Source of the DNA: Caulobacter rhizosphaerae
GTDB taxonomy: Bacteria; Pseudomonadota; Alphaproteobacteria; Caulobacterales; Caulobacteraceae
Direction of reading: 5' to 3'
DNA length: 64,000 nucleotides
Assembly: GCF_010977555.1 (NCBI RefSeq)
Contig: NZ_CP048815.1
Coordinates: 3,526,501 to 3,590,500 of the forward strand
Shown: positions 1-8,981 of the stretch, piece after piece
Numbering within the stretch: the stretch's first letter is position 1
Layout of the letters: each line of letters starts with the position of its first letter
Position numbers and translations under genes: made by a program
The notes under the pieces: model-generated
Seen by the model: the letters and a program-made list of their open reading frames with translations, nothing else
The model's database searches: none
Told to the model about the DNA's origin: nothing

Positions 1-314
1 GCCTGCTGAAGGCCCTGACCCGCGGCGTCATCGCCCGCGTGCCGCCAGAGAAGGAAGCCCTGCGCGTGCTCCGCGACGCCCGCCTGCAGGGGTTGACCTT
101 GGACGCCAGCGACCTGACCGGGCCGGCCGAAAAGATCGCCGCCGACATCATGGCCTTCGGGCGCGAGGCGCGGGGCCTGGCCCCGATGGTCGCTCTACAG
201 GGCCTGCCGGCCGAGGGCTATTTCGCGGCCGCCGAGACCGCCGGTCTGACCCACGCGGCCCTGCGGGCCGCCTACCCGGTCGCGGCGACCGGCACGAAGA
301 AGGCGGCGGGTTAG
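1..314 (+). CDS. C-terminal part of an unidentified protein (5' cut by window)
   Basis: The reading frame is open from the window edge (frame beginning at base 3) to a TAG at 312-314, giving about 103 residues. An internal ATG-less start at 39 is possible, but the frame continues upstream, so this is probably the end of a longer gene. The visible part is alanine-rich and helical in character, with no signal peptide, membrane segment or motif I recognise, and it ends in a lysine/alanine tail. Its stop overlaps by 4 bases the stop of the convergent lipoprotein gene. No function is assigned. Confidence 0.6.
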   Translation, partial: LLKALTRGVIARVPPEKEALRVLRDARLQGLTLDASDLTGPAEKIAADIMAFGREARGLAPMVALQGLPAEGYFAAAETAGLTHAALRAAYPVAATGTKKAAG

Positions 315-823
315 ACCGCCGCCCGTCCCTGCCCCACCGTGCGGACGATGGCGCGGGCGTCATAGACGTCGGCGTCGTGCGGCGGCTGGCCCTTGCCGAA
401 CACCACCTCCATCGAGCTGCTGACCGCCGGGCCGGGGCCGAGGTTGAAGCTGGTGCCGACGCCCAGCCCGACCCCGCTGCGTCGGCCGTAGCTGCCCGAG
501 CCGCCGCCGATCGACAGGCTTGAGCCCCGGCCGGAACCGGTCTGCTGGGTCACCCGGTCAGCCACCCGGAACCAGTCGTAGCCGTCGCGCAGGGCCAGCT
601 CGGCCGAGCGCAGCAGGGCGTAGTCCGAGACCTGGTTGACCGGGGCGCCGGGATTGCCCTGGAAGGTCACCCGGTAGCGGCCGGCCTCCAGGCGATACTC
701 CGAATAGCCCGCCCCGCGCGGTCCGGTCTGCGGCCCGTAGAGCGTCGGCGAGGTGGCGCAGGCGGTCAGCAGGGCGGCGGAAAAGGCGAGCGCGATCAGC
801 CCTTTCGTATTCTGACGCTTCAT
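311..823 (-). CDS. Small lipoprotein, conserved hypothetical
   Basis: A 170-residue protein. The N-terminus is a lipoprotein signal: a basic start, a hydrophobic run and the lipobox LLTAC, with Cys22 as the likely lipidated residue. The middle part has a 'YRVTF.GN ... ALLRSAELAL.DGYDWFRV' pattern that I associate with a family of small proteobacterial envelope lipoproteins of unknown function. A glycine/serine-rich stretch follows (about residues 95-125). It would sit in the outer or inner membrane facing the periplasm. ATG at 823. Convergent with the partial gene at the window start. The molecular role is unknown. Confidence 0.8.
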   Translation of the reverse strand: MKRQNTKGLIALAFSAALLTACATSPTLYGPQTGPRGAGYSEYRLEAGRYRVTFQGNPGAPVNQVSDYALLRSAELALRDGYDWFRVADRVTQQTGSGRGSSLSIGGGSGSYGRRSGVGLGVGTSFNLGPGPAVSSSMEVVFGKGQPPHDADVYDARAIVRTVGQGRAAV

Positions 824-843
824 GGCGAAATCTCCTGCCAGGC

Positions 844-1677
844 TTAACGGTTTTCCGGCCGGCCCTGTTCCGGAGGGCCGCGCTCGGGAAGTTCAAGGCC
901 CAGCTTATCCAAAACCGCGCGCATGTCGCCGGGGATCGGCGCGCCGATCCGCCGCTCGCCGCCTTCGGGATGCGGGAAGACCAGCTGGACGGCGTGCAAC
1001 ATCAGGCGCGGCACGGGCGCGCCGCCCAGCATCAGCGCCCCGCCATAGCGGCTGTCGCCGGCGATCGGCCGACCGATCGAGGCCATGTGGACCCGCAGCT
1101 GGTGCATGCGGCCGGTATCGGGGCTCAGCTCGACCAGGGCCGCGCCCTCGGTGGACGCCAGGGTGCGATACCGGCTGCGCGCGGCCTCGGCGTCGGGGTG
1201 GTCGGGCGCGCAGACCCGCATATAGGCCTCGCGACCGATGGACTCGCGGCGCAGGGCCGCGTCGATCTGGCCGCCGCGCGGCTCTGGCGCGCCCGGCGTG
1301 ACGATGGCCAGGTAGGTCTTGCGGAACCGCTTGCCCATCAGGGCCTTGCCCAGGAAGGTGGCGGCCGGCTTGGTGCGGGCGGTCAGGATCACGCCCGAGG
1401 TGTCGCGGTCCAGGCGATGGATCAGGCGCGGCCGCGGGCGGTCCCGCCGGGCCAGGGCCCACAGCAGGTCGTCCAACGTATGGGCCTGGATGCGCCCGCC
1501 TTGGCTGGACAGGCCCGCCGGCTTGTTCAACACGAAGACGCTGTCGTCCTCGTGGATCACCAGCGACCGGGTGAAGGCGATTTCCTCCGGGGTCAGGACG
1601 ACCGGCGTGTCGGACGCCTTGGGCTTGGCGACGCCGGGCGGGCGCCGGTCCGGCTTGCCGGGGGGCGGACGGCTCAT
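844..1677 (-). CDS. RluA-family RNA pseudouridine synthase
   Basis: A 277-residue enzyme that would convert uridine to pseudouridine in rRNA or tRNA. The family core is clear. It has 'VLNKPAGL' near residue 48 and the catalytic box HRLDRDTSG, in which the Asp is the nucleophile of RluA-type synthases. A later 'GRMHQLRVH' motif is also typical. No S4 domain precedes the catalytic domain; the N-terminus is a short Pro/Lys-rich segment. The frame is open far upstream, but the ATG at 1677 overlaps the TGA of the preceding gene (ATGA), which argues for translational coupling and decides the start. Its exact target (RluA, RluC or RluD type) cannot be told. Confidence 0.88.
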   Translation of the reverse strand: MSRPPPGKPDRRPPGVAKPKASDTPVVLTPEEIAFTRSLVIHEDDSVFVLNKPAGLSSQGGRIQAHTLDDLLWALARRDRPRPRLIHRLDRDTSGVILTARTKPAATFLGKALMGKRFRKTYLAIVTPGAPEPRGGQIDAALRRESIGREAYMRVCAPDHPDAEAARSRYRTLASTEGAALVELSPDTGRMHQLRVHMASIGRPIAGDSRYGGALMLGGAPVPRLMLHAVQLVFPHPEGGERRIGAPIPGDMRAVLDKLGLELPERGPPEQGRPENR

Positions 1678-2443
1678 GCGGCCTCTCCTTTCGGCGCGAT
1701 CCACAGCGCCCGGCCGTTCAGGAACAGCCACAGCAGCATCAGCCCCGCCGGGGCCAGGGCCCAGCCGCCGCGCGAGGCGAAGCTGGTCAGCAGGAACACC
1801 GCGAAGGCCAGCGGCAGGGCGTAGACGGCGTTGGCCGCGATCGACGGCCAGTGCGGCGGTCGGGTGAAGACCAGCAGCGGCCCGCTGGCCCGGCGCCGGA
1901 AGATCAGCGGCGGCAGGACCAGCAGCAGGGTGATCGTCGCGATCGGGATCATCGCCACCAGCGCCCCGGCCAGCGGGATCTCCAGGGTGTCGGACCATTC
2001 GGGCAGCTGCTCGCGATAGAACCGGTGCAGCGGATCGGCCGCCAGCCCGGCCAGGGTGGCGATCAAGGCCAGCAGCGTCACGCCCAGCACGACCACCGCG
2101 TTCTTCTGCGTGCGCAGCAGCCGCGCCCCGAACCGCATCGTCAGGCCGGCGACCACGGCCGTGCAAGCGCCGAGGCTGAAGCTGGCGTAGGCCAGGTCGG
2201 CGTACAGCCACTTGCGGGTCGCGTACTGGGTCTGCAGGGCTCCGAACCGGACGGTGGCCGCCTTGAACGCCTCGGCGTCGGGCTGGCCGAAATAGAGCGT
2301 CGCGCGCAGCTTCCGGAGGTCGGCGAAATAGGCGCTGGAGTCGGTATGCCAGGGCGTCGTCGCCGCCAGCCACAGCAGCGCCGCGCCGGCCAGCAGCAGG
2401 ACCAGGGCGATCGCGGCGGTCACGCGGACCGCGGGGGTAAGCT

Positions 2444-2447
<4 letters not shown>
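1674..2447 (-). CDS. Conserved membrane protein of unknown function
   Basis: A 257-residue protein with about five or six hydrophobic segments: one at the N-terminus (residues 8-28), others near 95-115, 120-140, 160-185 and two near the C-terminus. Between the first two is an extracytoplasmic loop of about 60 residues. I do not recognise the family. It starts with GTG at 2447, overlapping the rarA stop (GTGA), and its own stop overlaps the pseudouridine synthase start. The three genes therefore form a tightly coupled unit transcribed from upstream of rarA. This says little about function beyond co-expression. Confidence 0.75.
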
Positions 2448-3745
<1,298 letters not shown>

Positions 3746-3779
3746 GGGCTAGGTTTACTTAATCACGGAGGGAACCACC

Positions 3780-4196
3780 ATGACCAACGAAGGCGATCCC
3801 GCCCGGGGTCCGACGACCGGCGTCACCCCCTATCTTTCCGTCGTCGGCGGCAAGGCGGCCGTGGACTTCTACAAGCGCGCATTCGGCGCCGAGGAGGTGT
3901 TCCGCAACACCGCCGACGACGGCGAGCGCCTGCTGCATTCGCGGCTGCTGATCAATGGCGACTGGGTCATGCTGTCCGACCACTTCAGCGAGATGGCCCA
4001 TGGCGACTATGTTCCGCCTTCGGCCGTCACGCTGCACCTGGAGGTCGACGACGCCGACGCCTGGTGGAAGCGGGCGGTCGAGGCCGGCGCGACCGTGCGC
4101 TTCGCGCTGGCCGACCAGTTCTGGGGCGACCGCTACGGCCAGCTCGTCGATCCGTTCGGCCACACCTGGTCGGTGGCCTCGAAGATCAAGGCATAG
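3780..4196 (+). CDS. VOC-fold protein, PhnB-like
   Basis: A 138-residue protein with the vicinal-oxygen-chelate (glyoxalase/bleomycin-resistance) fold. The N-terminal 'TPYLSVVGGKAAVDFYKRAFGAEE' type sequence and the C-terminal 'DQFWGDRYGQLVDPFGHTW' box are typical of the PhnB/YcgA-like subgroup. Such proteins bind a metal and a small organic ligand; the substrate cannot be read from sequence. A strong ribosome binding site (GGAGGG) lies 7 bases before the ATG. It stands alone between rarA (divergent) and the GFA gene (convergent). Confidence 0.88.
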   Translation: MTNEGDPARGPTTGVTPYLSVVGGKAAVDFYKRAFGAEEVFRNTADDGERLLHSRLLINGDWVMLSDHFSEMAHGDYVPPSAVTLHLEVDDADAWWKRAVEAGATVRFALADQFWGDRYGQLVDPFGHTWSVASKIKA

Positions 4197-4203
4197 CCCG
4201 GTC

Positions 4204-4626
4204 CTATTCCGCCATCGTCTCGCCGGACCCGCCGAACTCGGCTGGAAAGTCCTTCAGCTTGGGCAGGCCGTCGCGCATCGGCAGCACGGTGTCGGCATAG
4301 TTGATGTGTACGCCCGGCGCGAAGACCAGGGTCGGGAGCGTCGCGGCGAATACGTCGACCAGCCCCAGGGTCGGGTGATCGGTCATCAGGTGACCGCCGC
4401 ACTTGGCGCAATAGCGCCGCTGGCTGAACGCGGTCTTCTGGTAGGTCGCCAGTTCGTCGGAGCCCGAGGTGATCCGGACCGCCTCGGGCTTCCACAGGCT
4501 GAAGGCGTTGACCGGCCCGCCAGACCAGGCGCGGCACGAGCGGCAGTGGCAATAGCCCATGCCCTCCGGTTCGCCGTCGACCTCCAACTGCACCGTGCCG
4601 CAAAAGCAGCTTCCGACGTAGGTCAT
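4204..4626 (-). CDS. GFA-family zinc-binding protein (glutathione-dependent formaldehyde-activating enzyme-like)
   Basis: A 140-residue protein with the GFA/CENP-V fold. Cysteine sets are in the expected places: 'CFCG' near residue 8, 'CHCRSC' near residue 30 and 'YCAKCG' near residue 77, which in the family bind two zinc ions. Family members are annotated as S-(hydroxymethyl)glutathione synthase, but most paralogues have no proven activity, so substrate is open. I chose the ATG at 4626 because the protein homology begins right there; an upstream in-frame start at 4689 would add 21 unconserved residues. Confidence 0.87.
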   Translation of the reverse strand: MTYVGSCFCGTVQLEVDGEPEGMGYCHCRSCRAWSGGPVNAFSLWKPEAVRITSGSDELATYQKTAFSQRRYCAKCGGHLMTDHPTLGLVDVFAATLPTLVFAPGVHINYADTVLPMRDGLPKLKDFPAEFGGSGETMAE

Positions 4627-4710
4627 GACACGCTCCTGGGTTCGCGTGACCAGAAGCTGGACGGTACCGCTTTCGACGCGTGGCAACAAGCTTTGCCGAC
4701 CGTCGCCCCC

Positions 4711-6132
4711 CTATGCCCGCAGCCGCGCCGTGATCCGCTGGCCGTTCCGCTCGATGGTCACCGTCCAGGTCGCGGCCCCGGCGTTGGAGACCGCCGCCAG
4801 GTCGGCGGTGGTGTTGATGGCCCGGCCGTTGACCTCGCGGACGAAGTCGCCCGGACGAAGGCCGGCGTTCAGCGCGAAGCCCTGGCCGATCTTGGTGACC
4901 AGCACGCCGCGGCCGGCGAACGGGTCGATGTTCAGGTCCTGGGCCACGGCCGGCGACAGGTTGACCACCGTGGCGCCGTCGAACGGGTTGCGACCCTTCA
5001 GCACCCGCTCGTCACGGGCCGGGCTTTCCGGGGCCGCCTCGGCGCGCAGGGTCAGGGTCTGTTCCTTGCCGTTGCGGTTGATCAGCACCTGGACCCGGTC
5101 GCCGATCTTGTGGGTGCCGATGGCGAAGGCGCCGCCGCCCTCGTCGTTGACCGCTTGGCCATCGATGGACAGGATCACGTCGCCGTCACGGATGCCGGCT
5201 CGCTCGGCCGAGCCGCCCGGATAGACGTCGGAGATCACCACCCCGCGCGGCGCAGCCAGGCCCAGGCTGCGGGCGATGTCGCCGGTGACCGGCTGGCCCT
5301 TCACGCCCAGCCAGGGCCGCACCACGCTGTGGCCGCCGCCCAGGGCGGTGTTGACCACCTGGCGCACCACGGCCGCGGGAATGGCGAAGCCGACGCCGCT
5401 GGACGAGCCCGAGCGCGAGATGATGAAGGTGTTCACCCCGATCAGGTCGCCGTCCATGTCGACCAGCGGGCCGCCGGAATTGCCCGGATTGATCGCCGCG
5501 TCGGTCTGGATGTAGCTGCCGAACTCGGCGGCGCCCACGTCGGTGCGGGCCAGGGCCGAGACGATGCCGTTGGTCACCGTCTGGCCGACCCCGAACGGGT
5601 TGCCCATGGCCAGAACCAGGTCGCCGACCTCCAACTGTTCCTGGTCGTCGATGGCGATCACCGGCAGGCGCTCGCCCTTGGTGTCGATCTTCAGCACCGC
5701 CAGGTCCGAGCGCGGATCGTCCAGCAGCACCTTGGCCGGGAACTCCCGGCGATCAGCCAGCTGGACGGTGACGTCGCTCATGCCTTCGATATTGTGGTGG
5801 TTGGTGATGATCACCCCATCGGCCCGGACGATGGCGCCCGAGCCGAGCGAGCCCTGCACCTGCTCGCGCGGCGCCCCGCCGCCGCCGCCCATGAAGAAGT
5901 CCCAGAACGGATCGGCCTGCTGGCGCACCACCCGCTTGCTGGCGACGTTGACGATGGCCGGGGCCGTCTTCTTCACCACCGGCGCGAACGAGGCCTTCAT
6001 CGACCCGGGGTCGGTGGGCGCGCGGCGGGTCGGCTGGGCCAGGTCCGGGATCGTCTGGGCCTTCGACGGCCCCTGCGGCGAGCAGGCGGCCAGCAGGGCC
6101 AGGGCGGGAAGCACGACGCGATAGGACCGCAT
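4711..6132 (-). CDS. degP: Do-like periplasmic serine protease, lipoprotein form
   Basis: A 473-residue HtrA/DegP-family protease and chaperone for envelope protein quality control. The N-terminus has a lipobox (LLAAC, Cys17), so it is probably membrane-anchored rather than free in the periplasm. The trypsin-like domain carries the triad His113 (ITNHHN), Asp143 (DPRSDLAV) and Ser219 (GNSGGP). Two PDZ domains follow, at roughly residues 265-355 and 380-473. A glycine-rich stretch near residue 82 corresponds to the LA loop. I chose the ATG at 6132 because it puts the signal peptide at the N-terminus; the open frame extends 24 codons further up. Confidence 0.94.
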   Translation of the reverse strand: MRSYRVVLPALALLAACSPQGPSKAQTIPDLAQPTRRAPTDPGSMKASFAPVVKKTAPAIVNVASKRVVRQQADPFWDFFMGGGGGAPREQVQGSLGSGAIVRADGVIITNHHNIEGMSDVTVQLADRREFPAKVLLDDPRSDLAVLKIDTKGERLPVIAIDDQEQLEVGDLVLAMGNPFGVGQTVTNGIVSALARTDVGAAEFGSYIQTDAAINPGNSGGPLVDMDGDLIGVNTFIISRSGSSSGVGFAIPAAVVRQVVNTALGGGHSVVRPWLGVKGQPVTGDIARSLGLAAPRGVVISDVYPGGSAERAGIRDGDVILSIDGQAVNDEGGGAFAIGTHKIGDRVQVLINRNGKEQTLTLRAEAAPESPARDERVLKGRNPFDGATVVNLSPAVAQDLNIDPFAGRGVLVTKIGQGFALNAGLRPGDFVREVNGRAINTTADLAAVSNAGAATWTVTIERNGQRITARLRA

Positions 6133-6251
6133 GGTTGTCAGGAAACTCCGTGAATTCCAGCCGGCGAGATCAGCCGAGCTTTCGGGCGCATTGATGGCGG
6201 CCAAGGTCCGGATTTCGGCGCATGGCCATTCCCGTCTCCGTTCAAAGACGG

Positions 6252-7499
6252 TCAGGCGACGCTGGGTTCCACCGCCAGGGGACGCGCCACGCGGATCGCC
6301 AGGATCGTGGCCGCCAGCAGCAGGGCCGCGGCGATCAGGGCCGGCAGGCCGGGCAGGTGCACGGTGGCGTCATGGCGGACCGCCCAGGAGAACGGCAGCA
6401 GGTACAGCGAGGGTCCGACAATGGCGGTGACGCCCATCATCGCCGAGTTCGCCCCCTGCAGCTGTCCCTGCTCCCAGGGCTGCACGCGGCGGGTCATGAG
6501 GCCTTGCAGACCGGGCTGGATCAGACCCGTGAAAGCGAAGATCGGCAGGCCGCACAGATAGAGCCAGCCCGTCGGCGCCAGGCCATAGATCATGAAGCCG
6601 ACGCAGCCCGAGAACAGGCCGATCAGCAGCGCCCCGCGCTCGCCCACCCGCTTGACCACCGGACCGACCACGAAGCTCTGCAACAGGATGCCCGCAATGC
6701 CGCTGCCCATCAGGGTCAGGCCGATCACTGCCGTCGACCAGTGATAGCGGAAGCCCATGTACAGCACGAAGACGCTGGGCAGCACGTTGTGGGCCAGCTG
6801 GAACAGGAAGCCCACGCCGGCCAGGCCCAGCAGGTCCGGCTTGCTCCGGAGCAGATTCAGCGAGCCCAGCGGATTGGCCTTGCTCCAGTCGAAGCGATGG
6901 ACGCGCTTCTCGGGCGGCAGCGATTCCGGCAGCACGAAGAAGCCGTACAGCCAGTTGCATAGGGCCAGGCCCGCGCAGACCAGGAACGGCAGCCGATGGT
7001 CGAACTGCCACAGCCAGCCGCCCAGGGCCGGGCCGAACGTGAAGCCCACCCCGAACGCCGCGCCCATCAGGCCGAAGCCCTTGGCCCGGTCTTCCGGCTT
7101 GGTGACGTCGGCGACATAGGCGCCGGCCGTCGAAAAGCTGGCCGCCGTCATGCCGTTGAACACCCGGCCGACGAACAGCCACCACAGGGTCGGGGCGAAC
7201 GCCATGAACAGGAAATCCACCCCCAGGCCGAAGATCGAGGTCAGGATCACCGGGCGGCGGCCCCAGCGGTCGGACATCAGGCCCAGGATCGGCGAACAGA
7301 AGAACTGCATCACGCCCCAGGTGGTGGCGAACAGCACCACCCACAGCGCCGTGGAGGCGGTGTCGCCGCCGTTGAAGCGCTTCATCAGCTCGGGCAGCAC
7401 GGGGATCATCACCCCCAGCGACAGCACGTCCAGGCAGGCGGTGATGAAGATGAAGCCCAGCGCGGCCTGTCGGTGGTTTCGGCTGATGGCCTTGGTCAT
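6252..7499 (-). CDS. MFS transporter, TCR/Tet-like
   Basis: A 415-residue major facilitator with about 12 membrane segments. The loop 2-3 motif GLMSDRWGRRPV and the start 'LDVLSLGVMIPVLPEL' resemble the TetA/TCR drug:H+ antiporter branch. It is probably an exporter of a small, perhaps lipophilic, compound, but the substrate cannot be assigned. The ATG at 7499 overlaps the stop of the SRPBCC gene (ATGA), making it the last gene of the VOC-ArsR-SRPBCC-MFS cassette. A cassette led by an ArsR regulator and ending in an exporter suggests ligand-induced efflux plus conversion. Confidence 0.88.
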   Translation of the reverse strand: MTKAISRNHRQAALGFIFITACLDVLSLGVMIPVLPELMKRFNGGDTASTALWVVLFATTWGVMQFFCSPILGLMSDRWGRRPVILTSIFGLGVDFLFMAFAPTLWWLFVGRVFNGMTAASFSTAGAYVADVTKPEDRAKGFGLMGAAFGVGFTFGPALGGWLWQFDHRLPFLVCAGLALCNWLYGFFVLPESLPPEKRVHRFDWSKANPLGSLNLLRSKPDLLGLAGVGFLFQLAHNVLPSVFVLYMGFRYHWSTAVIGLTLMGSGIAGILLQSFVVGPVVKRVGERGALLIGLFSGCVGFMIYGLAPTGWLYLCGLPIFAFTGLIQPGLQGLMTRRVQPWEQGQLQGANSAMMGVTAIVGPSLYLLPFSWAVRHDATVHLPGLPALIAAALLLAATILAIRVARPLAVEPSVA

Positions 7500-8002
7500 G
7501 CGTCGCCCTCCCTGGCGCGTTCTTTTACGTCCATAGCCGCCCGGCTGGCGAGACTTGTCAGCAGCGCGCGCCACCATTCGGCATGGCGCTGCAGGAAGAC
7601 GGCGTCCGGAAACCGATGGCGCGCCACGTGCTCGGTCGGCACCGTATCCCAGCCGCGATGCTCGACCGTGACCCGGGTCTCGTCTCCTGCCGGCTCGAAG
7701 CGGACCTCGACCTCGGTCTCCATGCCCGGCGCGAAGCTGGCCTGGCGCCAGCCGAACACCAGTCGCTCCCCGGGGTTCCAGATCCGGACGGCGCCGATCT
7801 CGAACACCTTGCCCGAGGGCAGGCGCTCGACTAGGCGGGCGCCCTGGCCGGTCCCCTCGAACGCCAGCACGCCGGGCGAGCGCGGGGTGAACGAGAACAG
7901 GGCGTTAGGCCTCCACCAGGCGCCGATGTCGGCGGTGAACGCCTCGAACACCCGCGACGGCGCGGCCTTGATGCGCAGGGCGACCAGGACCTTGGAGCTC
8001 AC
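7496..8002 (-). CDS. SRPBCC-domain protein (AHSA1-like)
   Basis: A 168-residue START/Bet v1-like protein of the AHSA1 (activator of Hsp90 homologue) group. Typical signs are the N-terminal 'IKAAPSRVFEAFT' helix, 'W.PGERLVFGWR', 'TRVTVEHRGW' and a long C-terminal helix. These proteins have a deep hydrophobic pocket for small ligands and are commonly encoded next to ArsR regulators, as here. I chose the GTG at 8002, which overlaps the ArsR stop codon (GTGA); the open frame reaches further upstream without homology. Confidence 0.85.
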   Translation of the reverse strand: MSSKVLVALRIKAAPSRVFEAFTADIGAWWRPNALFSFTPRSPGVLAFEGTGQGARLVERLPSGKVFEIGAVRIWNPGERLVFGWRQASFAPGMETEVEVRFEPAGDETRVTVEHRGWDTVPTEHVARHRFPDAVFLQRHAEWWRALLTSLASRAAMDVKERAREGDA

Positions 8003-8328
8003 CCGCCCTCTCCCTCGACGTGGGCTTTCAGCGCCAGCAGCTGGTCGCTCCACAGACCCTCGGCCGCCTCGGCCCAGGCCTTGAGCTCGGCCATTGGTCC
8101 GGGCCGCAGGGCGTAGACCCGCACCCGGGCGTCGAACGGCGGGTGGGTCTCCTCCACCAGGCCGGCCAGGCGCAGGGTGCGCAGGTGGCGGCTCATGGCG
8201 GGGGCCGACAGGCCCGCGGCCTGGGCCAGCTCTCCCGCCCGGCGCGGTCCCTGGCGCAGCAGGTCGACGGTCGCCCGCCGATGCGGGTCGGCCAGGGCGG
8301 CCAGGGTGACGTCCAGCGAGGCGCTCAT
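7999..8328 (-). CDS. ArsR-family transcriptional regulator
   Basis: A 109-residue winged-helix regulator. The pattern 'TLAALADPHRRATVDLLRQGPRRAGELAQAAGLSAPAMSRHLRTLRLAGLVE' covers the full ArsR DNA-binding domain (text pattern shortened by residues 8-60). No metal-binding CxC is present in the recognition helix, so it is likely a metal-independent member. ATG at 8328 has GGAGGG 10 bases upstream. An alternative GTG at 8370 overlaps the preceding stop (GTGA) as elsewhere in this cassette and would add 14 residues. It probably represses its own operon. Confidence 0.85.
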   Translation of the reverse strand: MSASLDVTLAALADPHRRATVDLLRQGPRRAGELAQAAGLSAPAMSRHLRTLRLAGLVEETHPPFDARVRVYALRPGPMAELKAWAEAAEGLWSDQLLALKAHVEGEGG

Positions 8329-8366
8329 GCCGAGGTGGCCCTCCAAGCGGCGAAACTCGTCGGGAG

Positions 8367-8819
8367 TCACGCCCAGCCCTTCACCACTTTCAGGCCCGAC
8401 TCCGCCTCGGCCTCTTCCACGCTGACGGCGCGGACCGGCGCGCCGACCGTCCAGAAATGGCCCTCTGGGTCGCGGCACCGATAGGTGCGATCGCCATAGA
8501 ACTGGTCGGCCGGCTCCATCAGGATCTCGGCTCCGGCCGCCCGCGCCCGCTCGCAGTGGGCGTCGATGTCGCCTTCCAGATGGATGTGGACGCTCTGGGT
8601 GTTGAAGCCGTCGATCGAGGCCGGGCTCTTGTGCTGCGCGGTCCATTCATTGCCGATCATCACCAGGCTGTCGCCGAAGCTCATCTCGGCATGGGCCAGG
8701 TTTCCTTCGTTGTCCTCGATCAGCATCACCAGCTCGAAGCCGAACGCCGCCTCCAGGAAGTCCAGCGCAGCCTTAGGGTCGCGATAGCAGAGGGCCGAGG
8801 TCAGGGCGCTGCGGATCAT
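8367..8819 (-). CDS. VOC-family protein heading the ArsR cassette
   Basis: A 150-residue vicinal-oxygen-chelate protein. 'ALCYRDPKAALDFLEAAFGFE' at the N-terminus and 'DQFYGDRTYRCRDPEGHFWTVG' near residue 107 are the standard landmarks of this fold. It is a different subgroup from the VOC gene at 3780. ATG at 8819. It is the first gene of a four-gene, overlap-coupled cassette with ArsR, SRPBCC and MFS genes. VOC and SRPBCC proteins next to ArsR regulators often handle small organic toxins; the compound here is unknown. Confidence 0.86.
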   Translation of the reverse strand: MIRSALTSALCYRDPKAALDFLEAAFGFELVMLIEDNEGNLAHAEMSFGDSLVMIGNEWTAQHKSPASIDGFNTQSVHIHLEGDIDAHCERARAAGAEILMEPADQFYGDRTYRCRDPEGHFWTVGAPVRAVSVEEAEAESGLKVVKGWA

Positions 8820-8837
8820 GGCGAAGCTCCGATTTCC

Positions 8838-8879
8838 AATATCCGCAATATTTAACGCATATCGAAACTATCAGCGCAA
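8838..8879 (-). promoter_or_regulatory. Candidate promoter and ArsR operator before the VOC cassette
   Basis: In a very GC-rich surrounding this 40-base stretch is AT-rich. On the minus strand TTGCGC (8879-8874) and TTAAAT (8855-8850) are spaced by 18 bases, a fair sigma-70 match. Overlapping the -10 is an interrupted palindrome, AATAT and ATATT separated by 5 bases (8838-8852), and a repeated GCATAT/GCAATAT motif (8845-8851 and 8857-8862). This arrangement suits binding by the ArsR protein of the same operon. It is inferred from pattern only. Confidence 0.45.
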
Positions 8880-8981
8880 GCGGGGTCATCACGAATTCGC
8901 CGTAGCTCACGAACCCCCGCACGACTTTAGGGAAGGCGGCCTGCGGCGTGGTCGCCATAGCCCTGACGTCGCCCCGAGGCC

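Noticed and set aside
3955..6153. A 732-codon plus-strand open frame opposite the GFA and DegP genes
   Set aside because: Composition is that of a reverse-frame shadow in GC-rich DNA, and the minus-strand genes have clear family motifs.
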